The notes under the pieces are model-generated. The model was given only the letters and a program-made list of their open reading frames with translations, was not told where the DNA came from and did no database searches. A stretch of 23,351 nt of DNA from a virus. Made by a program: the position numbers and the translations under genes. The DNA is taken from the IMG/VR virus record IMGVR_UViG_3300044491_002339, positions 1 to 23,351 of that record; one strand, written 5' to 3'. This document shows positions 1-8,075 of the stretch, in pieces. Each line of letters begins with the position of its first letter. Positions within the stretch are counted from its first letter, which is position 1.

Positions 1-1
1 A

Positions 2-1192
2 ATGAAACCCTTCCAGGTGATTTATAACGTGTGTATGAACCAGTTATACAAGCTTCTGGAGAAAGAGGTTGGTAAGGTGCAATTAATGTCCTTACGACAT
101 ATTCCTATTCCTAAAGATGGTGATGCACAAGATGCATTAGATGTTTGGGAAATGGAAGCTCGTGAACGTGGTGTTGTGTTTGTTGATGATAGTCCAGAGA
201 ACCTGAAGAGTCCAAGCTCATTTAACCAGTTTACATCTCTAGATCTTACAAGAACACAAGAAATACAAGCTCGTTATACACTAGCACAGCAAATGAAGGT
301 AGAGTGTTGGGAACTCATTGGTATGTCTAAACAGCGTATGGGCTCTATAGCTGCATCAGAAACAGCAACAGCTACAAACACAGCAATGCAACAGAGTTAC
401 TCCCAGACAGAGCCTCTATTCATCGCTCACGAGTATGTAATGGGTCAATTATACCAAGCAATCATAGATGCTGCTCAGTATATCGAAAGCTCTAAACCAG
501 AATCTACCCTGTCATATATAACAAACGAAGGTGAGTCTGCATTTGTTCAAGTGAACGGATCAGACTTAAAACTTCGTGATTTAAAAGTGTTCCTAACTAA
601 CAGACCTGAAGACACTCAGATGTTTAATGAACTTAGACAACTTTCTCAGGCTATTATTCAAAACGGTGGCACACTTTATGATGTAATTGAGCTCTACAGC
701 ACTAAGTCTATGAGAGAAATGAAGAAGACCTTCAAAGATCTTAGAGATAGACAAGTGGAGCAGCAACAACAACAAATGCAATTGCAACAACAACAGCAAG
801 AGCAACAAGGTCAGATTGCACAAGCTCAAATACAAGAAGCTGCTAGAATGGCTCAAGAGAAGGTGGCTAATGATAACTATCAAAACGAACTAGATCGTAT
901 CAACAAGAAAGAGATTGCAATGATAAATGCAATGTCTAAAGAAGGTGGAGCAACTGCTGACCTTGATATGTCAGGTACACCAGATGCGTTAGAGATAGAG
1001 AAGTTAGCATCTCAGCAAACTAAAGCTCAAAAGGATTATGACAGCAAGATGGCTGATATTAATTCTAAAAACAGTATAGCTCAACAAAAACTACAGATTG
1101 AAAGAGAGAAGATTAAATTAGCTCGTGACAATCAAGCAAATGATCTTGCTGTTGCTAAAGAGAATGCAAAAGGAAGAAATAAGAAAAACTAA
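2..1192 (+). CDS. Portal protein, C-terminal part (5' end outside window)
   Basis: The portal is the dodecameric ring at one capsid vertex through which DNA enters and leaves, and the base for the tail. I call this from its resemblance to the C-terminal half of crAss-like portals, as I remember them, and from its place just before a scaffold-like protein and the major capsid protein. The reading frame is open to the left edge, and the ATG at base 2 is probably an internal Met, because such portals are usually about twice the 396 residues seen here. Residues about 80-250 are mostly helical and mixed. From about 250 there is a glutamine-rich tract (roughly 250-272), followed by long charged helices rich in Lys, Glu and Gln that are likely coiled coil. 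The C-terminus is basic (GRNKKN). It stops with TAA. Family assignment is fairly sure; the true start cannot be seen. Confidence 0.8.
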   Translation: MKPFQVIYNVCMNQLYKLLEKEVGKVQLMSLRHIPIPKDGDAQDALDVWEMEARERGVVFVDDSPENLKSPSSFNQFTSLDLTRTQEIQARYTLAQQMKVECWELIGMSKQRMGSIAASETATATNTAMQQSYSQTEPLFIAHEYVMGQLYQAIIDAAQYIESSKPESTLSYITNEGESAFVQVNGSDLKLRDLKVFLTNRPEDTQMFNELRQLSQAIIQNGGTLYDVIELYSTKSMREMKKTFKDLRDRQVEQQQQQMQLQQQQQEQQGQIAQAQIQEAARMAQEKVANDNYQNELDRINKKEIAMINAMSKEGGATADLDMSGTPDALEIEKLASQQTKAQKDYDSKMADINSKNSIAQQKLQIEREKIKLARDNQANDLAVAKENAKGRNKKN

Positions 1193-1266
1193 TTAATTAC
1201 ATTAGGAGGAAAGAATATATTAATGCTATATTATCCAGAAAAGTTGTACTAAACGTGGAAATAAGC

Positions 1267-1297
1267 TTTGATATCTCGTAGTGTTGACATAGTTTTA
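1267..1297 (+). promoter_or_regulatory. Bacteroidota-type promoter before the scaffold/capsid genes
   Basis: TTTG at 1267-1270 is followed by exactly 19 bases and then TAGTTTTA at 1290-1297. The known Bacteroidota housekeeping promoter is TTTG, 19-21 bases, TAnnTTTG, so this matches except for the last base. It lies in the 144-base gap after the portal gene, about 40 bases before the next start, and would give a separate transcript for scaffold and capsid protein. It is a motif match only. Confidence 0.45.
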
Positions 1298-1336
1298 CAT
1301 AAGTAAACCAAATACGTAACAAAAATACAACTACAT

Positions 1337-2620
1337 ATGTCTGATAATTTAGATAAACTCGGTAATTTTGGTATTCAAGATACCATGGAGGCTGGTGTAG
1401 GAGACACTCAATTATTGAATGATCTACTATCTCCAGAAACTGCTTCAGGTAGTCCTGATGATGTAGAACCCATAGTGAATGAGGTTGATGCTCCAAAACA
1501 GGAGGTTAACAATGATCCACCAAAAGGTAAAGACATCACACCACCAAGTAGCCCAGATGGGAAAACAGAAGAAGATAAGAGATCAGGAGAATCCATGATA
1601 GCTGACTTCTTAAGTGATGTGGAAGAAGAAGAGCCTGAAGAAGAAGCAACTGTCGCAAAAAATGCACCAGTTGAAAAAGAAGAAACAACTGATGAGGATG
1701 ACTCAGAAGTTGAAGAAACTGAAGAAGTTGAAGGTACACAATTTTCAGCCTTAGCAAATGACCTATTTAACTTAGGTGTATTTAGTAAAGAAGAAGATGA
1801 AGAAGTTTCGATTAATACTCCAGAAGAATTCTTAGAAAGATTTACTGCTGAGAAGAAAAAAGGAGCATCTGAAATAGTTCAAAACTTCATTGGCCAGTTT
1901 GGAGAAGATTATCAACAAGCTTTCGAATCCATCTTTGTAAAAGGTGTAGACCCTAAAGAGTATTTCAATACATACAACCAGATTGTAAGTTTCTCTGAAA
2001 TGGATCTATCTCAAGAGAAGAATCAAATTGCAGTGATGAAACAAGCACTTGCTGACCAAGGATTTGAACCAGAAGACATAAGTACAGAAATTGAAAGACT
2101 ACAAAATTATGGTGATTTAGATAGCGTAGCTACAAGACATCATAAAGTGTTAGTAAAGAAAGAAGCTAAAAAGCTTCAACAACTAGATCAAGAAGCTGAA
2201 CAAGTTCAACAACAAAAAGCTGCTATTAAAAATCAGTATATTAACAATGTTCAGACTATATTGACAGATAAGCTAAAAGAAAAAGAGTTTGATGGTATTC
2301 CAATCAATCCTAACTTAGCAAACGAACTACAAGACTTCCTATTAGTAGACAAGTGGAAAACTCCTGCTGGAGAAAATCTCACTGACTTCGATCGTGCTAT
2401 CTTAGATTTGAAAAGACCTGAGAACCATGAAATGAAAGTAAAGGTGGGGCTTTTGATGAAGATATTAGAAAAAGATCCTACTCTATCTACTATACAAAGA
2501 ACAGGTGTGACTAAAAAGTCTAACCAACTATTTGGGGAAGTAGCTAGACAAGTGACTAGAAGTAAGACAGCTTCAAGTTCTTCAAGTAAAAAGACCAAAC
2601 CTAATTCATGGTTTTTATAA
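1337..2620 (+). CDS. Putative capsid scaffolding/assembly protein
   Basis: Probably the internal scaffold that guides capsid assembly and is then lost. The call rests on position between portal and major capsid protein and on composition, not on a recognised domain. The first ~135 residues are disordered-looking and very acidic, with Glu/Asp clusters around residues 90-130. Residues ~140-240 look globular. Residues ~250-300 are rich in Gln, Lys and Glu and probably form a coiled coil. The C-terminus is a basic Ser/Lys tail (around TRSKTASSSSSKKTK). Acidic N-terminus, central coiled coil and basic coat-binding tail are known features of phage scaffolds such as that of P22. No protease motif is visible, so it is not obviously a scaffold-protease fusion. 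It has its own promoter-like site upstream and sits 26 bases before the capsid gene, so the two are probably co-transcribed. It could instead be an internal virion protein. Confidence 0.55.
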   Translation: MSDNLDKLGNFGIQDTMEAGVGDTQLLNDLLSPETASGSPDDVEPIVNEVDAPKQEVNNDPPKGKDITPPSSPDGKTEEDKRSGESMIADFLSDVEEEEPEEEATVAKNAPVEKEETTDEDDSEVEETEEVEGTQFSALANDLFNLGVFSKEEDEEVSINTPEEFLERFTAEKKKGASEIVQNFIGQFGEDYQQAFESIFVKGVDPKEYFNTYNQIVSFSEMDLSQEKNQIAVMKQALADQGFEPEDISTEIERLQNYGDLDSVATRHHKVLVKKEAKKLQQLDQEAEQVQQQKAAIKNQYINNVQTILTDKLKEKEFDGIPINPNLANELQDFLLVDKWKTPAGENLTDFDRAILDLKRPENHEMKVKVGLLMKILEKDPTLSTIQRTGVTKKSNQLFGEVARQVTRSKTASSSSSKKTKPNSWFL

Positions 2621-2646
2621 TAATTTAATAATTTAAAACGAATAAA

Positions 2647-4200
2647 ATGGCAATTCAAACTATCCCAGGTCTAACTGGTTTTACCTATGCTCGTGTTGCA
2701 TCGATGGACAAGCGTGCTGTAGGAAAGCTAACAGACGCAAATCACTTAGAGTCTTTCCACTCTACTGAGCCTGCGGACTATGATAAAAAGATTATCAGTC
2801 TGTATACTCAATCTTCATTGTATAGCAATGATTTTCTAGACATGATTAACAAGAGCACTCCTTATTACATTGATAATAACAGTGACGCTTGGAAATGGAA
2901 AATCGCTGTACCTTACAAATTCCCAAAAATCATTGACATTCCTGATTCAACAGCTGCTATGGCTAAACCAGGTATTGATGGACAAGAGTTTACATTAGTA
3001 ATTGACACTAACGAATTCTCTAAAAATGCTATCGTATCTGTAGGAACTCGTCAGTATGGACCACGTTTCTACGTGATCAAAGATCCACAACCTTGGAATG
3101 CTGGATTCTTGTACACTTTCACATTAGTAAGTGACAATCCAACTGTAGACTTTGTAAGCTCTACTTTCTTAGCTAACGGTGTTGAACTAGAACTAGTTGA
3201 TGCTGCAATTGGAGAGTTTGATCAAGACTTATTAGGTCTTCCACGATTGGGTGAAGAAATCACTATGTTTGAATCTTTAGGTTCTGCATATGGATATGAG
3301 CACAAAATCACTGAGTGGGCTGATGACAAAATGTTACGTGATTCTTCTGGAAAAGCATTAGACATTTTAGTATATGCTCCTCAAAGACGCAACCAACTTC
3401 CTTTAACTCGTAACGATGTTAAGTGGGAGCCTTTTGTTGAGTTCTGGATGCGTAAGTCTATGTTAGAATTAAAAGTTAAGCGTATGATCTGGGCTAAGCC
3501 TGGAACAGTGAAAACTAATGGTTCTAGACAAGAAGTAAAAAGAACTTCTGCTGGTGTATACCACAGAATGCGAAATAACGGAAACTTAGTACAATATAAC
3601 CGTGGAGAATTCTCTGCTAACTTGATTCGTTCAGTATTTGGAGATTTATTCTACAGACGAGTGGACGTTAAAGATAGACGAGTTAAAATGTATACTAATG
3701 AGGCTGGATTCGATGTATTCCAACAAGCTCTTAAAGATGATGCATTAAACTCTGGATTAACTTTCATGGCTGATTCTGGAAATCGATACATGCAAGGAGA
3801 AGGACAGTCTATCACTTATAACTTTGCTTTCGATGCAATGGTTACTCGTGAGACTGGACGTGTAGAACTTGTTCACTTAAAAGAGTTAGATTTACCACAA
3901 ACTAACTTAGAATTTGGACAAAACAAGAAGTCTACTCCTGTATTCATGGTATTTGATGTTTCTCCTCAGTCTGATGGATCAATGGTTAACAACATCCGTG
4001 AAGTACGTATGAAGGGTGCACCTTCTATGACTTGGGGTTATATTGATGGAACTCGTCACCACTTAGGTTTTGCTAAGTCTCAAGGTATGAGCTCTGCTAA
4101 CAAATTCCCAGGATACGAAATCTGGATGAAAGATCGTTGTGATGTATTCATCGAGGATTTATCTAGAACTGTGTTGATTGAAGAAATCCCACAATTCTAA
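2647..4200 (+). CDS. Major capsid protein (crAss-like, HK97-type fold expected)
   Basis: The shell-forming protein of the head. At 517 residues it has the usual length for crAss-like capsid proteins, and stretches such as the N-terminal TIPGLTGFTYARV, the W-K-W motif near residues 77-79, and the SKNAIVSVGTRQYGPRFYV region fit that family as I know it. An HK97-type fold is expected from the family and was not tested. The start is the first ATG after the scaffold gene, in an A-rich context (aataaaATG) with no Shine-Dalgarno sequence, as is common in Bacteroidota. Arginine is often encoded by CGT here, while many neighbours use AGA almost only; this fits codon selection in a very highly expressed gene. 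It stops with TAATAA and is followed by a spacer with several hairpins. No N-terminal cleavage site is evident. Confidence 0.88.
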   Translation: MAIQTIPGLTGFTYARVASMDKRAVGKLTDANHLESFHSTEPADYDKKIISLYTQSSLYSNDFLDMINKSTPYYIDNNSDAWKWKIAVPYKFPKIIDIPDSTAAMAKPGIDGQEFTLVIDTNEFSKNAIVSVGTRQYGPRFYVIKDPQPWNAGFLYTFTLVSDNPTVDFVSSTFLANGVELELVDAAIGEFDQDLLGLPRLGEEITMFESLGSAYGYEHKITEWADDKMLRDSSGKALDILVYAPQRRNQLPLTRNDVKWEPFVEFWMRKSMLELKVKRMIWAKPGTVKTNGSRQEVKRTSAGVYHRMRNNGNLVQYNRGEFSANLIRSVFGDLFYRRVDVKDRRVKMYTNEAGFDVFQQALKDDALNSGLTFMADSGNRYMQGEGQSITYNFAFDAMVTRETGRVELVHLKELDLPQTNLEFGQNKKSTPVFMVFDVSPQSDGSMVNNIREVRMKGAPSMTWGYIDGTRHHLGFAKSQGMSSANKFPGYEIWMKDRCDVFIEDLSRTVLIEEIPQF

Positions 4201-4214
4201 TAACGAGATCTTCG

Positions 4215-4348
4215 GTTGACTGTCCCTAGTCAACTCTTTCTCAGAGAAGAGTCCCCTCATCCCACACTGTCCCTCCTCACGAGGGGACTACCTTCTCGAA
4301 AACTAGAATGCTGAATTAAGTTTCTACCTGTTCAATCAGAGCATTCTA
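4215..4348 (+). ncRNA. Structured spacer with three hairpins after the capsid gene
   Basis: The 186-base gap between the capsid gene and the next gene holds three strong inverted repeats. (1) GTTGACT 4215-4221 pairs with AGTCAAC 4228-4234 over a 6-base loop. (2) GAGAAG 4244-4249 pairs with CTTCTC 4292-4297, enclosing GTCCCCTC 4251-4258 with GAGGGGAC 4281-4288; A4250-T4289 can also pair, leaving a small bulge. (3) TAGAATGCT 4304-4312 pairs with AGCATTCTA 4340-4348. The middle part is much richer in G+C than its surroundings. No hairpin is followed by a clear T-run, so simple intrinsic termination is not shown. It may stabilise or process the capsid mRNA, or be a small RNA. The structures are seen; the role is unknown. 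Confidence 0.5.
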
Positions 4349-4386
4349 CAAATTGAAACCAAAAATTATTTTAATTAAACTACATT

Positions 4387-5355
4387 ATGGGTAAATTAGG
4401 AAAAGTTTCTACTATTAAGAAACAATACAATAGTTCTCAGTTGCAAACTATGGACAGCAACCTTGCTAATATGGGTATGACAAGAATTCCTGGTACAGGA
4501 GTTTTTAAATATCCTTATAAGGAATTAGATGGTAAATACAGAACAGGATTAGATCCTGATGCTGGTTACATCAAACGTATAGCAGATCCAACAGAAAGAG
4601 AGTTGGAAATTGAACGTGTAACAGAACTTAGAGATAGATTACAAGCATCTTTAGGAGATATTGACTTAGGACCACGAGCAAAGTTCTGGAACTATGGATT
4701 ATCTACAGGAACAAATGATTCACTTCATGTACAGCCTGTAAAACTATTAGATGGTGATAACTATTTTGATTTAACTCAACCACTACAAGAGATTGCATTT
4801 GCATGGTTAAGGGTTCATCCAACCGTTGCATCTTCATATCAAGCTTGGGAAAGAGGTGAGTTTCCAGCAGATACACAGTTCTACATTGTTAACGATGATA
4901 TTGAGAATGCTATTGTTTACAAGAAGAAACAGCTTATCAACAAAGCTATTATTAAATTTGATAGCATGTCTCCTGAGAAGAAGAAGAAAGTTGCAAGACT
5001 ACTTGGTCTTCCTGTTACAGATGAGACAAAAGAAGAAGTTGTATACAACCAAGTTGATAGTATGTTGAAACAATCTGAGGTTAAATCTGGTAGCTTTAAA
5101 GGACTAAATCCTGTAGAAGTGTTCAACAGATTTGCTGATATGAAAGAGAATTTACTCCATATTAAAGATTTAATTAAACAAGCTATACAGCATTCAATCT
5201 ACAGAGTTAAGCCAAGTGGTAAGATCTATGAAGGTGAATATGAAGTAGCAATGGATGAAGAAGAACTATTAAAGTATTTGGTAGATGAAGATCACCAAGA
5301 AGACTTACTAGTTCTAGAAAAAAAGTTGAAAACTAAAAAACTAGCTTCTGTATAA
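4387..5355 (+). CDS. Conserved crAss-like structural-block protein, function unknown
   Basis: A soluble 322-residue protein with no signal peptide or membrane segment. I do not recognise a domain, but its place directly after the major capsid protein is shared with crAss-like genomes as I recall them, so a role in the virion or in head assembly is likely. The N-terminal ~60 residues are basic with a Gly/Pro segment (RIPGTGVFKYPYKEL). Residues ~70-95 are a charged helix. The centre (~100-180) is mixed and aromatic, including the YQAWERGEFPADTQFYIV stretch. The last third is helical and highly charged, with KKKKK near residue 200 and an acidic then Lys-rich end. The start is the ATG in an AT-rich context just after the structured spacer. 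The stop codon lies within the loop of a 10-bp hairpin at 5337-5367. Confidence 0.7.
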   Translation: MGKLGKVSTIKKQYNSSQLQTMDSNLANMGMTRIPGTGVFKYPYKELDGKYRTGLDPDAGYIKRIADPTERELEIERVTELRDRLQASLGDIDLGPRAKFWNYGLSTGTNDSLHVQPVKLLDGDNYFDLTQPLQEIAFAWLRVHPTVASSYQAWERGEFPADTQFYIVNDDIENAIVYKKKQLINKAIIKFDSMSPEKKKKVARLLGLPVTDETKEEVVYNQVDSMLKQSEVKSGSFKGLNPVEVFNRFADMKENLLHIKDLIKQAIQHSIYRVKPSGKIYEGEYEVAMDEEELLKYLVDEDHQEDLLVLEKKLKTKKLASV

Positions 5356-5367
5356 GGAGCTAGTTTT
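5337..5367 (+). terminator. Hairpin at gene end, possible weak terminator
   Basis: AAAACTAGCT (5337-5346) and AGCTAGTTTT (5358-5367) form a perfect 10-bp stem with an 11-base loop that contains the TAA stop of the preceding gene. The four Ts that would form the tract are part of the stem, so it resembles a weak, symmetric terminator rather than a strong one. The next gene starts only 16 bases later, so some readthrough must occur unless there is an unseen promoter. Confidence 0.4.
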
Positions 5368-5382
5368 AAAAACTCTTTATAA

Positions 5383-6114
5383 ATGATACCAGTAGATAGT
5401 TTATTATACAAAATAGATCAAAAACTAAATAAACTATCAACTAATGAGCATCAACAAATTCAACTTGAAGATAAAATCTTAGCTTTGAATGAGGCTCAGA
5501 TTAAGTTGATAAAACAAAAAGTTGATGGTTTCAGTGTAGTGAATAGACTGGGGATGGATGCCTTTAAAAAAAGGTATGAAGATTTACAAAGCTTAGTTAT
5601 AAGTTATACAAATCAACCCCTACCACTAACACTCTCTAATGCAGAACTAAATCAATGGGATGCTGACATAACACAACTGTCACCAAAATACATGTTTTAT
5701 GTAGATAGTTATGTTTTGGCAGATAAAGGTAAATGCAAAGATCGAAAGATCTGGATCAATAAAGACCTTGCAAAACACGGAGACTTGGCCTTATTGCTTA
5801 ATAATGAGCACTATAAGCCAAGCTTTGAGTATCAAGAAACTATTAATTCACTCAGTTCAAATACAATAAGTATTTACACTGATGGTACATTTACTCCCAA
5901 AACCCTAAATGTAATGTACATGAGATACCCTGTATATATTAACAAAGCAGGTTATGTTATGTTGGATGGATCACCATCCACTAATCAAGATTGTGAGCTT
6001 GAAGAATACTTAGAAGATGAACTTCTAGATTTAACAGTACAGAATCTTGCAATGTATACTGAAAACGCTAGTGCGGTGCAAAGTGCACAATTCAGAATAC
6101 AAACTAATGAATAA
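5383..6114 (+). CDS. Conserved structural-block protein, possible connector/ring-type
   Basis: A 243-residue protein of unknown function in the capsid block. Residues 1-50 form a charged, probably coiled-coil helix (Gln, Lys, Asp/Glu rich). Residues ~75-200 look like a beta-rich domain ending in a segment with MYMRYPVYINKAG. The C-terminus (~205-243) has CELEEYLEDELLDLTVQNLA followed by a polar helix. That last part resembles the end of the connector candidate at 21148-21873 (PGYLEQQVLAMTSQKLL), suggesting two related virion proteins, although the match is short. The start ATG follows the hairpin at 5337-5367. A head-tail connector or head-completion role is an inference from this similarity and from location. 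Confidence 0.6.
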   Translation: MIPVDSLLYKIDQKLNKLSTNEHQQIQLEDKILALNEAQIKLIKQKVDGFSVVNRLGMDAFKKRYEDLQSLVISYTNQPLPLTLSNAELNQWDADITQLSPKYMFYVDSYVLADKGKCKDRKIWINKDLAKHGDLALLLNNEHYKPSFEYQETINSLSSNTISIYTDGTFTPKTLNVMYMRYPVYINKAGYVMLDGSPSTNQDCELEEYLEDELLDLTVQNLAMYTENASAVQSAQFRIQTNE

Positions 6115-6143
6115 AATTATTTTTAACCTTTAAATTATAAAAA

Positions 6144-7289
6144 ATGGCTGATTTTTCATTAACCACGTTATTCGTGGTGCCAGTGGGGCAGACTGCTCTC
6201 CCTAGCTCTGGTTCGACACAAGATCTTACTGCAGGTCAAGTAGGTATCTTTAAACCTGATTACACCGTAGCAACAGCTACTAACATCGAAGATGCTGGTG
6301 TTAATTATTTTTATGTAGCCCAAGGGCGTACAAACACTTACTTGCAAGGATCAAAGAGATCTGATAAAATTGCTGGTGCTCTTCAAAATGGCGGTACTAA
6401 CTTAAAAGCAAACGTTACTGAATGGTACAAAGTTTCAGGTTGTTCTACAGCTGCAAACCAAATTACTGATGTAACAAATTTTTCTGTAGGATGTGGTGAA
6501 GTTGTAACTTTAACATTACGTGCTCACTCTTCTTACATTGATACATTATACTTCAATGGATTTACACGTTCTGTAACTGTAAATGCTCCATGTTGTGACT
6601 GTGGTGCTGATGTATGTACTGATGTTGATACTAATGCATTAATTAACTCTATTATTGCTAAGTTGGAGCAAGCTGCTCCTGGTGATAACCCAGACAACAT
6701 TTCTTTCAACAGCTTCTTTACTTTTGAAAATGTTGGTGGAACTATCTTACGTATCCACGGTAAGCCATTAACTAAATATGGTCAACCATGTGATATCGCA
6801 GCTTTCCCATTCGAATATGACAGAATGTATTTCAATACATTTGTATACGAAGGACCTGCTACAACTGCTGACTTCATCGTTTCTGATGCTTGTAACATTG
6901 TTGCTACATCATCTGTAATCCAAAAAGCATCTTATGCTTCTGGAGGATCTGAAGAATTCAAGCAATTAGAGAAGAACTTCTACAGCTACCAAGCTGGATA
7001 CCTAAAGTCTCTATACCGTATGAACGGATACAATGAGAACTTTGAATCTTATGTTTCTGATGGTGTTACTTATGATAGCTACTACATCAAATTCAATGAA
7101 TATGACAAGTCTGCTTACCAGTGGGGTGATTATATTCATCAAGATTCTACAGTGATCATTGCTGCTCCAAATGCTGATACAAGTGGTATCGCTGCTGCTA
7201 TAGAAGCTGTATTAGAAGCTGCTTTAGGTACTGTTGTTGATGACAACACTTGTATCACTACAACCACTACTACAACTGCTGCACCTTAA
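6144..7289 (+). CDS. Auxiliary capsid-like virion protein with Thr-rich tail
   Basis: A 381-residue, beta-rich-looking protein directly before the terminator that closes the capsid block. Its place two genes after the capsid protein and its capsid-like codon choices suggest an abundant virion protein, perhaps an auxiliary (decoration) capsid protein; I cannot prove which. It has a Cys cluster at about residues 150-158 (CCDCGADVC), which may bind metal or form disulphides, then a short helix and a second domain with many Tyr and Phe (~185-360). The end is seven consecutive Thr then AAP (codons 7257-7286), the same low-complexity sequence used as linkers in the adhesins downstream, but here with nothing after it. 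The start is ATG in an A-run (aaaaaaATG) without a Shine-Dalgarno sequence. Confidence 0.65.
   Translation: MADFSLTTLFVVPVGQTALPSSGSTQDLTAGQVGIFKPDYTVATATNIEDAGVNYFYVAQGRTNTYLQGSKRSDKIAGALQNGGTNLKANVTEWYKVSGCSTAANQITDVTNFSVGCGEVVTLTLRAHSSYIDTLYFNGFTRSVTVNAPCCDCGADVCTDVDTNALINSIIAKLEQAAPGDNPDNISFNSFFTFENVGGTILRIHGKPLTKYGQPCDIAAFPFEYDRMYFNTFVYEGPATTADFIVSDACNIVATSSVIQKASYASGGSEEFKQLEKNFYSYQAGYLKSLYRMNGYNENFESYVSDGVTYDSYYIKFNEYDKSAYQWGDYIHQDSTVIIAAPNADTSGIAAAIEAVLEAALGTVVDDNTCITTTTTTTAAP
7257..7286 (+). repeat. Thr stub at end of auxiliary-capsid-like protein
   Basis: Seven consecutive ACN codons followed by Ala-Ala-Pro and the stop. It is the first occurrence of the linker sequence and is not followed by a domain. 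Confidence 0.75.
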
Positions 7290-7329
7290 TCAGTAGAGTA
7301 GTAGGGATAGACTAATAAATAATAAACCT

Positions 7330-7376
7330 ATGCCAGAGGTGAGAGGATTAATCTCAGATCCTCTGGCATTTTTTTT
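7330..7376 (+). terminator. Strong intrinsic terminator closing the capsid block
   Basis: ATGCCAGAGG (7330-7339) pairs with CCTCTGGCAT (7360-7369), and inside it TGAGA (7340-7344) can pair with TCTCA (7352-7356). Eight Ts run from 7369 to 7376. This is the clearest terminator in the window. The next gene starts just 11 bases later, leaving no room for a promoter between them, so downstream genes need readthrough or a promoter inside the preceding gene. Confidence 0.85.
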
Positions 7377-7387
7377 AAAACAAAAGT

Positions 7388-7960
7388 ATGGCAGCCAATT
7401 TACAGTTAGATATTATAGTGACTCCTAGCTATAGTACTCTGTTGCTTGCTGTTACAGATGCGTCTATTTATCCAGATAGTCCTCCAGTTGTATCAGCTCC
7501 AACAATTGAAATAGAAGTACCAAATTTTGGTAAAAAGATATTACCCTTCCTACCGTTAGAGACTAACATCTTTGCGTCAGACACTTTAGGAATCACTGAA
7601 GATGGTTGCAAACAAGCTCTACCTGACGGTATATATAAGTTAAAATATTCTATAGCTCCAGCATATCTAAACTATGTTGAGAAGACTATTATGCGTGTTG
7701 ACAAACTACAGGAGAAGTTTGACAATGCGTTTTTAAAGCTTGATATGATGGAGTGCGATAGTGCTCTTAGAACTCAAGCTAGTGTGAATTTAAACACAAT
7801 CAACTTTTTTATTCAAGGAGCAATTGCTGCAGCAAATAATTGTGCTGAGCAAGAAGCTCTTAAGTTATATACAAAAGCAAGCACTATGCTTGATCAATTT
7901 TTGAAAACCAATTGTGGTTGTTCTGGTAACGGTAACAACTACATTATAAACTTTAGATAA
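7388..7960 (+). CDS. Structural protein of unknown function
   Basis: A 190-residue protein opening the adhesin block. Residues ~1-95 look beta-rich (hydrophobic alternating segments, Pro-rich around 30-37). Residues ~97-175 look all-helical, with a Cys pair pattern and the segment NFFIQGAIAAANNCAEQEALKLY, then a C-terminal Cys-Gly-Cys (NCGCSGNG) and a short beta-like end. I do not recognise a named family; the beta-then-helical design with terminal cysteines fits a small fibre base or adaptor. Its stop is separated by one base from the start of the Cys miniprotein, so the two are probably translationally coupled. It lies right after a strong terminator and must rely on readthrough. Confidence 0.6.
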   Translation: MAANLQLDIIVTPSYSTLLLAVTDASIYPDSPPVVSAPTIEIEVPNFGKKILPFLPLETNIFASDTLGITEDGCKQALPDGIYKLKYSIAPAYLNYVEKTIMRVDKLQEKFDNAFLKLDMMECDSALRTQASVNLNTINFFIQGAIAAANNCAEQEALKLYTKASTMLDQFLKTNCGCSGNGNNYIINFR

Positions 7961-7961
7961 A

Positions 7962-8060
7962 ATGGCTCAGTGTGCAAATTGTGGTGCAAAGGTGGGATGT
8001 GGATGTCAGTTAACAAACGGTCTATGTGCTCATTGCAACAGTAATAATAAAGGAGTATAA
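7962..8060 (+). CDS. 32-residue cysteine miniprotein (zinc-ribbon-like)
   Basis: ATG at 7962 starts a 32-codon frame ending in TAA at 8060, one base after the previous stop and 15 bases before the next gene. The product starts MAQCANCGAKVGCGCQLTNG and continues with LCAHC. Cysteines are at 4, 7, 13, 15, 22 and 25, giving CxxC, CxC and CxxC, a spacing typical of small zinc-binding knuckles. Six Cys in 32 residues, in-phase spacing with both neighbours and a clean start and stop make chance unlikely. Zinc binding is inferred. It may be a small virion protein or a folding or assembly factor for the Cys-rich fibres around it. No RNA- or DNA-binding motif is evident. Confidence 0.65.
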   Translation: MAQCANCGAKVGCGCQLTNGLCAHCNSNNKGV

Positions 8061-8075
8061 ACATCACATTTAATT

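Noticed and set aside
1223-1252. Nine-codon frame (MLYYPEKLY) behind an AGGAGG sequence at 1204-1209
   Set aside because: The Shine-Dalgarno-like sequence is 13 bases from the ATG, the peptide is too short to judge, and other genes here do not use such sites. It might be a leader peptide but cannot be supported.
4201-4386. A tRNA gene in the structured spacer
   Set aside because: The three stems do not form a cloverleaf, and there is no T-loop motif or CCA end.
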